A stretch of DNA of 64,000 nucleotides from an uncultured Marinobacterium sp. (GTDB lineage: Bacteria > Pseudomonadota > Gammaproteobacteria > Pseudomonadales > Balneatricaceae), in the NCBI GenBank assembly GCA_947501565.1, contig CANMWJ010000008.1, forward strand, positions 62,001 through 126,000, in the 5' to 3' direction. The translations under genes were made by a program, and so were the position numbers. Within the stretch, counting starts at the first letter, position 1, and every line of letters begins with the position of its first letter. Shown piece after piece: positions 52,385 to 60,215 of the stretch. Under the pieces are notes generated by a model. It was not told where the DNA came from and did no database searches. It saw only the letters and a list, made by a program, of their open reading frames with translations.

Positions 52385-53385
52385 ACAGAATAAACTCAAC
52401 CCTCATCCTGCTGCTGCCCCTGATGACCGGGTACCTGCTGTACAGCTCTGTCTACACCGTCAGCGAAGTTGAGCAGGTGATCATCACCCAGTTCGGCAAG
52501 CCGGTGGGAGAGCCTATCACCGAAGCGGGGCTGAAGCTCAAGCTACCGTTTATCCAGGAGGTCAACGCCATCGACAAGCGGGTACTCGAATGGGACGGTA
52601 AACCCTCGGACATGCCCACCAAGGACAAGCTTTATATCTCTGTCGACCTGTTCGCCCGTTGGCGCATCACCGATCCGTTGCAGTACTTCCTGCGCCTGCG
52701 TGATGAGCGCAGCGCTCAATCCCGGCTGGACGATATTCTCGGCAGCGAGACACGCAATGCGGTGGCTAAGCATGAATTGATTGAGATCATACGTACAACC
52801 AAGGATCGGGTGCCGCTGCGTGATGCGTTATTGAGCGGCGGGGGACGCTCCCTGGATACCAGCGCCTGGGTGGCGATCCAGAAGGGGCGTAAGCAGGTGG
52901 AAGCCGAGATATTCGTGGCGGCGGCTGAAAAGGTGCGGGTGTTTGGCATCGAGCTGCTTGATATCCGCTTCAAACGGATCAATTACAACGAAAGCGTACG
53001 TCCTAAAATCTACGACCGGATGATCAGTGAACGGCGCCAGATCGCCGAACGCTTTCTATCCGAGGGTAACGGTGAGGCGGCGCGTATCCGTGGCGACAGG
53101 GTGCGGGACCTGAACAAGATCCAGTCTGAAGCCTACCGCCAAGTGGAGGAGATACGCGGCCTGGCCGATGCTAAGGCCACGGAAATCTACGCCCGTGCCT
53201 ACAATCAGAGCCCCGCAGCGGTGGACTTTTACCAGTTCACCCGCAGCCTGCAAGCCTACAAAACGGTAATCGGACAAAACACCACCTTAGTGCTGTCTAC
53301 TGACAGCGAACTGTTCAAGTATCTGCAGGGCATGGCACCGGTTGGCCCCAGGGTACCGGAGAAAGTGAAGGTCGCGCTGCCGTAA
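52381..53385 (+). CDS. hflC: HflC-like SPFH/band-7 protein
   Basis: 334 residues. An N-terminal membrane helix (LILLLPLMTGYLLYSSVYTV) leads into VSEVEQVIITQFGKPVGEPI, which is characteristic of HflC, then FARWRITDPLQYFLRL and the coiled coil with RIRGDRVRDLNKIQSEAYRQ and a DFYQFTRSLQAYK end. It overlaps the HflK-like gene (ATGA), so the pair is co-translated. The partner protease FtsH is not encoded in the window. Confidence 0.88.
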   Translation: MNRINSTLILLLPLMTGYLLYSSVYTVSEVEQVIITQFGKPVGEPITEAGLKLKLPFIQEVNAIDKRVLEWDGKPSDMPTKDKLYISVDLFARWRITDPLQYFLRLRDERSAQSRLDDILGSETRNAVAKHELIEIIRTTKDRVPLRDALLSGGGRSLDTSAWVAIQKGRKQVEAEIFVAAAEKVRVFGIELLDIRFKRINYNESVRPKIYDRMISERRQIAERFLSEGNGEAARIRGDRVRDLNKIQSEAYRQVEEIRGLADAKATEIYARAYNQSPAAVDFYQFTRSLQAYKTVIGQNTTLVLSTDSELFKYLQGMAPVGPRVPEKVKVALP

Positions 53386-53455
53386 TCGCCGGCGATCTAT
53401 GGTTGGCGATAACTAGAGTCGCCTGTACAGCCAGACCCTCACCGGAGAGTAAACA

Positions 53456-56203
53456 ATGACTCACACTACGGATCAACCCTCCCCGTTTCAGCGCACCCTG
53501 CAGGTGGGTAGCGAAGCTTACCTCTACTATGCACTGCCCGCCGCCTACGCGGCCTACGGCCAATGCGGCGATCTGTCGCGGCTGCCTTTTGCCTTGAAGA
53601 TTGTGTTAGAAAACCTGTTGCGCCACGGGCAGGATGAGCAGGCCACGCGTGCCTCAATCGAGGCACTGGGCGACTGGATTAAAACAGGCAAGTCGATCAA
53701 GGAGATCAGCTTTATGCCGGCACGCATCCTGATGCAGGACTTTACCGGGGGCCCGGCGCTGGTGGACCTGGCAGCGATGCGTGATGTCATGGCTGAGGCT
53801 GGAGGCGATCCGGGCCGGATCAGCCCGCAGATTCCAGTGGACCTTGTGATCGATCACTCAGTCACCGTGGATCGTGCCGGCGACGAGGGGGCCTTTGATG
53901 AGAACGTACGCCAGGAGATGCTACGCAACCACGAGCGTTACACTTTTCTGCGCTGGGGGCAGACTGCATTCGAAAACGTCCGCGTGGTGCCCCCCGGCAC
54001 GGGGATCTGTCATCAGGTCAACCTGGAGTACCTCGGGCGGGTGGTGTGGACTCAGGCGCTGGATACTGGCGAGCAGCTGGCTTATCCCGATACTCTGGTG
54101 GGGATGGACAGTCATACCACTATGATCAACGGGCTCGGCATCCTGGGCTGGGGAGTGGGCGGAATTGAGGCGGAGGCGGCGATGCTCGGTCAAGCGATCA
54201 GCCTGCAACTGCCGCGGGTGGTCGGCGTCGAGCTTAGTGGTCGGCTGCCGCCGGGCAGCACCGCCACCGACTTGGTACTACGGGTAACAGAGATGCTGCG
54301 TCAGCAAGGTGTAGTCGGCTGCTTTGTCGAATTTTTTGGCAGCGGTCTGAACAGTCTGAGTCTGCCTGATCGCGCCACCATCGCCAACATGGCACCGGAA
54401 TATGGTGCCACCTGCGGACTTTTCCCCATCGATGTCGAGACCTTGCGCTATCTCATCCTGACCGGGCGCGACCCGCAGCAGGTCGCCCTGGTAGAAGCCT
54501 ACGCCCGCGCCCAGGGGTTCTGGCACGATGATACGTCGCCACGCGCCACCTACAGCGTAGAGCTGACGCTGGATCTTACTGATATCAAACCCTGCGTTGC
54601 CGGACCGCGACGCCCCCAGGATCGGGTGGCGCTGTCGGATGTGGCCGCGGCCTTCCGGCAGTTTGCCCAGGCTCAAGGAAAAGCACAGGGTCAGGCGCAG
54701 GAGCGCCCAGCTGACGATCCACCTCGCACCCATGCTGTACTTGGCAAACCCTTCAGGTTGCAAGAGGGGGCGGTGGTGATTGCGGCGATTACCAGCTGCA
54801 CCAACACCTCCAATCCCACGGTAATGATGGCTGCCGGTCTATTGGCGCGCAATGCGCGTCGGCGTGGTCTCCAGATCGCTCCCTGGGTCAAGACCTCCCT
54901 GGCACCAGGGTCCAAGGTGGTGACCGATTACCTGCAGGCGGCCGGCCTGCAATCGGAGCTGGACCAGCTAGGCTTCAACCTGGTGGGTTACGGTTGCACG
55001 ACCTGTATCGGTAATTCCGGTCCTCTGGATCCCGCCATTGCCGGTACCATCAGCCAGCAGAAGGTCAATGTCTGCGCAGTGCTGTCTGGCAACCGTAACT
55101 TTGAGGGGCGGATTCACCCGCAGGTAACCGCCAGTTTTCTCTGCTCACCACCGCTGGTGGTGGCCTATGCCCTGGCCGGTCGGGTTGATCTGGACCTGAC
55201 CCGCGATCCGCTGGGTCTGGATCCGCAGGGCCAGCCGGTGTTCCTGTGCGACCTGTGGCCCGACGCCGAGGAGATCGCCGCCACCGTTGCCGCTCACGTA
55301 AACCAAGTGCAGTTTCAGCAACGCTACGCAGACGTCTTCACCGGCACCCGCCACTGGCAGGCATTGGCGATCAGCGATAGCCAGCGCTACCCCTGGGACA
55401 GCAACAGTACCTACGTACGCTATCCCAGCTATTTTGACGGCTTGCAACCGGCGCCACCCGTTGTTGAAGATATTGTTGAGGCGCGGATCCTGGCACTGCT
55501 CGGCGACAGCGTCACCACCGACCATATCTCGCCGGCCGGCAGTATTGCCAAGGACAGCCCCGCGGGTGCCTACCTGCAAAGTCATGGTGTCGAGCCGGCA
55601 GCGTTCAACTCCTACGGCAGTCGCCGCGGTAACCATGAGGTGATGATGCGTGGCACCTTCGCTAATCCACGGCTGCAGAATATGATGACGCCGCAGCAGT
55701 GCGGAGGCGTGACGCGGCTGGCCCCCTCCCAAGAAATAGTCAGTATCTTCGCCGCCGCTCGGCATTTTCAGCAACTGGGAATTCCGCTGGTGGTGTTTGC
55801 CGGGGCGGAATACGGCACCGGCTCCTCTCGTGACTGGGCGGCCAAGGGGCCGTGCCTGCTCGGTGTGCGCGCGGTGATCGCCGAGAGCTTCGAGCGGATC
55901 CACCGCTCCAATTTAATCGGCATGGGGATATTACCCCTGCAACTGGAACCGCAAACCGGCCTCGCCGTGCTGCAGCTGACCGGTGACGAGTGCATCAGTA
56001 TCGCAGGATTGGCGGAGATGACGCCGGGGAGCGATGTCAGCATTAAAATTCAGCCCGAGCGCGGTAATCCCAGGGTAGTCAAGACCCGCTGCCGGATCGA
56101 TACCCAGGATGAGCTGAGATTCTTCCATCACGGCGGCATTCTACACTGCCGGTTACGTGAACTGATCGCAGCGTCCATCGCCAAGCCGTTGAGGGATGCG
56201 TGA
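53456..56203 (+). CDS. acnA: Aconitate hydratase, AcnA type
   Basis: 915 residues, similar to bacterial AcnA/IRP1 (about 890-900). The [4Fe-4S] ligands are a Cys in TSCTNTSNP (about residue 447) and two in YGCTTCIGNSG (about 512 and 515). DSHTTMINGLG and GAEYGTGSSRDWAAKGP with catalytic Ser and Arg are intact. It isomerises citrate and isocitrate, and the apo form could bind RNA as in other AcnA proteins. It follows the SPFH pair by about 70 bases with a GGAGAG ribosome site. A Gln/Ala-rich insertion around 405-420 is unusual. Confidence 0.93.
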   Translation: MTHTTDQPSPFQRTLQVGSEAYLYYALPAAYAAYGQCGDLSRLPFALKIVLENLLRHGQDEQATRASIEALGDWIKTGKSIKEISFMPARILMQDFTGGPALVDLAAMRDVMAEAGGDPGRISPQIPVDLVIDHSVTVDRAGDEGAFDENVRQEMLRNHERYTFLRWGQTAFENVRVVPPGTGICHQVNLEYLGRVVWTQALDTGEQLAYPDTLVGMDSHTTMINGLGILGWGVGGIEAEAAMLGQAISLQLPRVVGVELSGRLPPGSTATDLVLRVTEMLRQQGVVGCFVEFFGSGLNSLSLPDRATIANMAPEYGATCGLFPIDVETLRYLILTGRDPQQVALVEAYARAQGFWHDDTSPRATYSVELTLDLTDIKPCVAGPRRPQDRVALSDVAAAFRQFAQAQGKAQGQAQERPADDPPRTHAVLGKPFRLQEGAVVIAAITSCTNTSNPTVMMAAGLLARNARRRGLQIAPWVKTSLAPGSKVVTDYLQAAGLQSELDQLGFNLVGYGCTTCIGNSGPLDPAIAGTISQQKVNVCAVLSGNRNFEGRIHPQVTASFLCSPPLVVAYALAGRVDLDLTRDPLGLDPQGQPVFLCDLWPDAEEIAATVAAHVNQVQFQQRYADVFTGTRHWQALAISDSQRYPWDSNSTYVRYPSYFDGLQPAPPVVEDIVEARILALLGDSVTTDHISPAGSIAKDSPAGAYLQSHGVEPAAFNSYGSRRGNHEVMMRGTFANPRLQNMMTPQQCGGVTRLAPSQEIVSIFAAARHFQQLGIPLVVFAGAEYGTGSSRDWAAKGPCLLGVRAVIAESFERIHRSNLIGMGILPLQLEPQTGLAVLQLTGDECISIAGLAEMTPGSDVSIKIQPERGNPRVVKTRCRIDTQDELRFFHHGGILHCRLRELIAASIAKPLRDA

Positions 56204-56269
56204 GGGTTTAAGACACCGTCCTGAGGCCCAAGCGCACCACGAACCTCTATTTAGTACAGCAGGTAGTTT

Positions 56270-57904
56270 ATGCAACACAATGGCCCGTCTTTCACCATCC
56301 ATGGCACCTCGATCTCGCCGGGGTTGGCGCAGGGCATTACCCACGTCCACCATAATCTGCTCGGACTGATCGATGTGCCCGTGGACATTGACCACGGCCA
56401 AGTCGAACAGGTACTGACCCGTCTTGATCTCGCAACCACCACTATATCGGATGATCTAGTGGTACTGGCGACACGGGTGGAAAAAGAGATCGACTCGCGC
56501 CTCTCTGAGGTATTTGGATCGCACCGAATGATGCTCAATGACCCGTCGCTGCAGCAGGAGTTGAGGAGAGAGGTCGTCGACAACCTGCTCTGCGCCAGCA
56601 GCGCCGTAAAGGCGGTTTTCCTGCGCTGGGAAAGCCGGTTTCTGGCGTTGGAGTCGCAGATTGCCCGGGAAAAAGGCGATGATATGCGCGACCTATCGAT
56701 ACGGCTGCGCAATGCTCTGGCGGGCATTACGGTTCATCCTCTCGATGAGATTCCCCAAGGGTGCATCCTGGTCGCCTCGAGATTGCTACCCTCCGATGCC
56801 GTTTTTCTCGCCAATCGTTCTATCGCGGCCGTGCTACTCGAACACGGCAGCAGCGGCTCCCACGCGGCTCTGCTTGTTCGCCAGCTTGGCCTGCCCTGCA
56901 TATCAGGCATCCCGGATCTGATGAGCACCGTGCCCCACGCTACTGTGGCGTTCGTGGATGCGGATGCGGGAACCGTCACGGTTCGGCCAAAGAGCACGCA
57001 GCTGATCGCTTTCCAGCGCCTCACCAAAGAAAAAGCGCAGGCCTATCGCGTAGCACGAGAAAATGCCCGCCAACCGGCCGTCACCCAAGATGGCGTGATG
57101 ATCTCGGTGGTCGCCAATGTGGGGAGCAGCAATGATACCGAACTGGCGATGCGCAACGGTGCCGAAGGCGTGGGCCTATACCGAATGGAACAGGCCTATT
57201 TGGGGCGTACAACCCCACCCAATACCGCTGAACTGGTTAGTGAAATGACTCAGGTACTGGCGGCGGCGAAGGGCCGCTCGGTCTGCGTGCGGCTGCTGGA
57301 TGTGGGTGCCGACAAGCCCTTGCCGTTTTTGGCGTTCTTTGCTGAATCCAATCCCGCACTGGGGCGAAGGGGGATTCGCTTGCTGCGCGCGTACCCAGAG
57401 CTGCTCAAAACCCAGCTGCGCGCGGTGATGGCGTTGTCCCGCGACTTCGATATGCGGATTTTGGTGCCGATGGTGTCACTGCCCGAAGATATGGCCGCCG
57501 TAAAAGAGATGCTGGAGCAGCTCTGGCCGACGGCGACCGCTCCCAAGATCGGCGCCATGATTGAAACCCCCGCGGCAGCGCTATCGGCGCGGGCGATCGC
57601 CGAGTACGCTGATTTTCTGAGCTTCGGCACCAACGACCTGACCCAGTACGCCTTTGCCGCCGACCGGGATAACGCGGCGGTGGAGCGCTATTTCGACGAT
57701 GGATCAGCTGTGATCTTGCGGTTACTGAGTCTGGTTCACGATGACGTACCTCAGATTCCGCTGTCCGTGTGCGGTGAGCTGGCGGGACGACCTGAACATA
57801 TTGCCGAGCTACTCACGTGCGGGATAAGCACCCTCAGCGTTACGGCTCCTCTGATTCCGATTGTCAAAGAGGCCATCCGGCATTGCTTATGCCATCCCGA
57901 TTGA
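56270..57904 (+). CDS. ptsI: PEP-protein phosphotransferase EI-like enzyme
   Basis: 544 residues, close to PtsI (about 575). Order: helical N-terminal HPr-binding-like domain (1-150), phosphohistidine swivel domain with active H198 in HGSSGSHAALLVRQLG, and the PEP-binding barrel with KIGAMIETPAAAL, FLSFGTNDLTQYAFAADR and C501 in LSVCGELAG. All catalytic residues look intact. The N-terminus has no GAF domain, so it is not PtsP-Ntr-like. No HPr, EIIA or sugar-specific EII is in the window, so its phosphate acceptor is unknown. Confidence 0.88.
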   Translation: MQHNGPSFTIHGTSISPGLAQGITHVHHNLLGLIDVPVDIDHGQVEQVLTRLDLATTTISDDLVVLATRVEKEIDSRLSEVFGSHRMMLNDPSLQQELRREVVDNLLCASSAVKAVFLRWESRFLALESQIAREKGDDMRDLSIRLRNALAGITVHPLDEIPQGCILVASRLLPSDAVFLANRSIAAVLLEHGSSGSHAALLVRQLGLPCISGIPDLMSTVPHATVAFVDADAGTVTVRPKSTQLIAFQRLTKEKAQAYRVARENARQPAVTQDGVMISVVANVGSSNDTELAMRNGAEGVGLYRMEQAYLGRTTPPNTAELVSEMTQVLAAAKGRSVCVRLLDVGADKPLPFLAFFAESNPALGRRGIRLLRAYPELLKTQLRAVMALSRDFDMRILVPMVSLPEDMAAVKEMLEQLWPTATAPKIGAMIETPAAALSARAIAEYADFLSFGTNDLTQYAFAADRDNAAVERYFDDGSAVILRLLSLVHDDVPQIPLSVCGELAGRPEHIAELLTCGISTLSVTAPLIPIVKEAIRHCLCHPD

Positions 57905-58071
57905 AAGTGGTTACAGGGTCATCTCTCGATGACGGCGGTAGACTATAATCATAAGTATTTGACAGGGTTGTTGTTGGACCAATTAACCCGCCCGCTGATT
58001 CTCACTAAGAGTGTGTGAAAAGACCCAGTACAGCAGACAGCTAACGGCGCTTGGCTGTCGGAATGATTTTT

Positions 58072-59406
58072 ATGATGACAGATCGGCAAGCTAATTCAGA
58101 AACCACTCGATTACCAAAGGAGCTTGTTGATCGGCTGACGAACCCTTTTGTACGCTTTTTGCACATCGAGTCCGCAAGTGGATCGATTCTCTTATTGTTT
58201 GCCATTGCTGCACTGGTTCTATCGAACTCGCCTTGGGCTGCTTCGTTCGAACATGCTTGGGAGACGCGGGTGGGACTTCAGTTCGGCTCCTTTGAATTTG
58301 GTCGTTCGCTGCGTGAGTGGATAAATGATGGTCTGATGACGTTGTTTTTCTTTCTTGTTGCGTTGGAACTCAAGCGGGAGTTAATTCTTGGAGAGTTGAA
58401 CAAGCCGCGCCAGGCCGCACTCTCCCTAGCAGCCGCCCTCGGCGGTATGATCCTCCCCGCCGCCATCTATCTGACACTGCAATCGGGGCAGGCCGGTCAG
58501 TCTGGGTGGGGCACCGTCATGGCAACTGACACGGCGTTTGTTATCGGTTGTCTGGCGCTGCTCGGCTCGCGCATCCCTCAGAGTTTGCGGGTATTTATGC
58601 TGTCGTTGGCGATTGTTGACGATATCGGCGCCATACTGGTCGTCGCGATGGGCTACAGCAGCCATATTGCCTGGTGGCCGTTGGCGTTGGCTGCGCTGGG
58701 TTTGCTGATTACGCGCGCCATGTCAGTGCTGGGCGTGCGCGGGTTTCCACTCTACCTATTGGTCGGTGTATTCATCTGGCTTGCAGTTGATGCATCCGGT
58801 ATCCACTCCACCATCACCGGCGTCATACTCGGTTTAATGACGCCCGCGCGGCGCTGGGTGAGTGACAAACGGCTTTATGCGATATTGGGTCAGGTGATTT
58901 CCCATCCAGACAGTGACGAAACCAGTCGAGACACGAAGGACCGGCAAACGTTGCAGATTGCTGAAGTCGCTGCGCGTGAATCGCTGTCTCCAGTGGAGCG
59001 TCTGGAGATAACGCTTCACCCTTGGGTGGCTTTTGCCATCATGCCACTATTTGCATTTGCCAACGCTGGCTTGTCACTCACGTTCGGTAGTATCAATAGC
59101 TCTGTTACAGGGGCAATATTCTTAGGCTTCGTACTGGGTAAGCCCTTAGGTATTCTGTTTTTTACCTGGCTGGCAGTGTGCTCACACATCGCCATATTTC
59201 CTCCGGGACTCAATTGGCGGCTGCTGGTTGGTGGCAGCTTTCTCGCCGGAATCGGCTTCACCATGGCGTTGTTTATTGCAAATATAGCTTTCAGTGAAAA
59301 CCTGATTGACAGCGCTAAGCTGGGAATCTTCCTCGCATCCGTTGTTTCTGCAGTGGTGGGTCTAGCATTGTTGATGCGGTTGCCAGAGCGCGGGAGAACC
59401 TCGTGA
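58072..59406 (+). CDS. nhaA: Na+/H+ antiporter NhaA
   Basis: 444 residues from ATG 58072; other in-frame starts (58063, 58075) are close. About twelve hydrophobic segments. NhaA features include NDGLMTLFFFLVALELKREL, a TDTAFVIG segment in the discontinuous helix and the ion-binding Asp pair in LSLAIVDDIGAILVVA. It exports Na+ or Li+ in exchange for protons, serving salt and alkaline stress. A TTGACA lies at 57959-57964 in the 167-base gap behind the EI-like gene, so it may have its own promoter. Confidence 0.93.
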   Translation: MMTDRQANSETTRLPKELVDRLTNPFVRFLHIESASGSILLLFAIAALVLSNSPWAASFEHAWETRVGLQFGSFEFGRSLREWINDGLMTLFFFLVALELKRELILGELNKPRQAALSLAAALGGMILPAAIYLTLQSGQAGQSGWGTVMATDTAFVIGCLALLGSRIPQSLRVFMLSLAIVDDIGAILVVAMGYSSHIAWWPLALAALGLLITRAMSVLGVRGFPLYLLVGVFIWLAVDASGIHSTITGVILGLMTPARRWVSDKRLYAILGQVISHPDSDETSRDTKDRQTLQIAEVAARESLSPVERLEITLHPWVAFAIMPLFAFANAGLSLTFGSINSSVTGAIFLGFVLGKPLGILFFTWLAVCSHIAIFPPGLNWRLLVGGSFLAGIGFTMALFIANIAFSENLIDSAKLGIFLASVVSAVVGLALLMRLPERGRTS

Positions 59407-59819
59407 CGGCGTAGCTGCCGAAGGCTACTCATCTCTGCAGAGTGCGGTGACTACGAACGTAGTTGGTTTTGTCAGTTTCCACACAGAGAAAGATGACATC
59501 CATTAAGAATGTCTGGTCTAGCCTTGCCGCTTGGCTAAGGGCCGTATTGTCGATATTGCTGAAGCCATTTTCTATGGCTGAGAGGTGTCTATTAAACTAG
59601 GGGCAGATTCACTTTTCCAATGTTGTTAAAGGTCTTTCAAAACTTGGCGTCATCAAAATCGGTCCAGATCGTTTGGAGGGCTATGCTCGATAGCAATCAT
59701 ATCCCCGTTAACCCCCCGTTAGAAACGCTGATCAGCTTTTTCCGTCCCAACACCGCTTTAAGCCGTTCCTGCTGCTCATACCGCATTGCAGACGCTTAGC
59801 CGTTTCCTCTGACCAACAC

Positions 59820-59995
59820 TTAAATATGTCCCTGGATAATACCCAGTATCTCCTGCTCATCTGCTTGGCTTAGCCCCAGAAAGGGGCGGCTTGGATATTA
59901 CGTGTACTGTTTCCGAGCTGGTGGGTGGCGGCGTAGGCGCTGGCACTAGTGCTGATTCCGGGTTCGTCCTGGTTATGAAATGGGAATATTTTAGA
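59820..59995 (-). pseudogene. Frameshifted Mu-type virion morphogenesis (tail completion) gene fragment
   Basis: One frame gives NQDEPGISTSASAYAATHQLG and, after a shift near 59897, the next gives PSRPFLGLSQADEQEILGII followed by a stop. YAA-x-HQ-x-G and RPFLGLS are, from memory, the hallmark of the C-terminal end of Mu gpG/phage tail S-type virion morphogenesis proteins. The rest of the gene is absent, so this is a decayed prophage trace. Confidence 0.6.
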
Positions 59996-59999
59996 GTTT

Positions 60000-60143
60000 A
60001 CTTGCGCCGATTTACCCTTTCAGTCTGATCTATGCACCATGTATATGGTCTGGCACCGACGGGACAATCTCAATCCGTCGCATCGCTGGTTTCGGGAGAG
60101 GGTTAAAGATCAGGTTGAGTGTCTGAGTCAGCGTTCAGGTTAG
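60000..60143 (+). pseudogene. C-terminal fragment of a LysR-type regulator
   Basis: 48 codons without a start (first residues TCADLPFQSD) read MYMVWHRRDNLNPSHRWFRE before the stop at 60141-60143. The pattern Y-M-V-W-H-R-R-D...P-x-H-R-W-F-R-E is the usual end of LysR substrate-binding domains. Upstream sequence is non-homologous, so the gene was cut by a recombination event. Confidence 0.7.
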
Positions 60144-60215
60144 CAACGTGTAGCGTCGTCCCCGCAGTGGCCCTCCTATACTGTAACGTGAGCGCTGACA
60201 CCGGGTACAACCGCT

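Larger units (their letters stand above)
59407..60215. other. 809-bp region of gene debris
   Basis: No intact gene. Starting after nhaA there are short broken frames I cannot name (for example one ending SNVVKGLSKLGVIKIG near 59610-59690), then a frameshifted phage gene on the minus strand and a regulator fragment on the plus strand, described separately. This is typical for the scarred edge of an island. Confidence 0.6.

Noticed and set aside
59681-59800. Short plus-strand frame starting MLDSNHIPVNPPLETLIS
   Set aside because: 39 codons, no ribosome site and no recognisable family, within gene debris.
49280-60215. Direct repeat of the tRNA-Ser 3' end as attR
   Set aside because: No second copy of GGTTCGAATCCC was seen up to the debris zone, so integration at the tRNA is not demonstrated.
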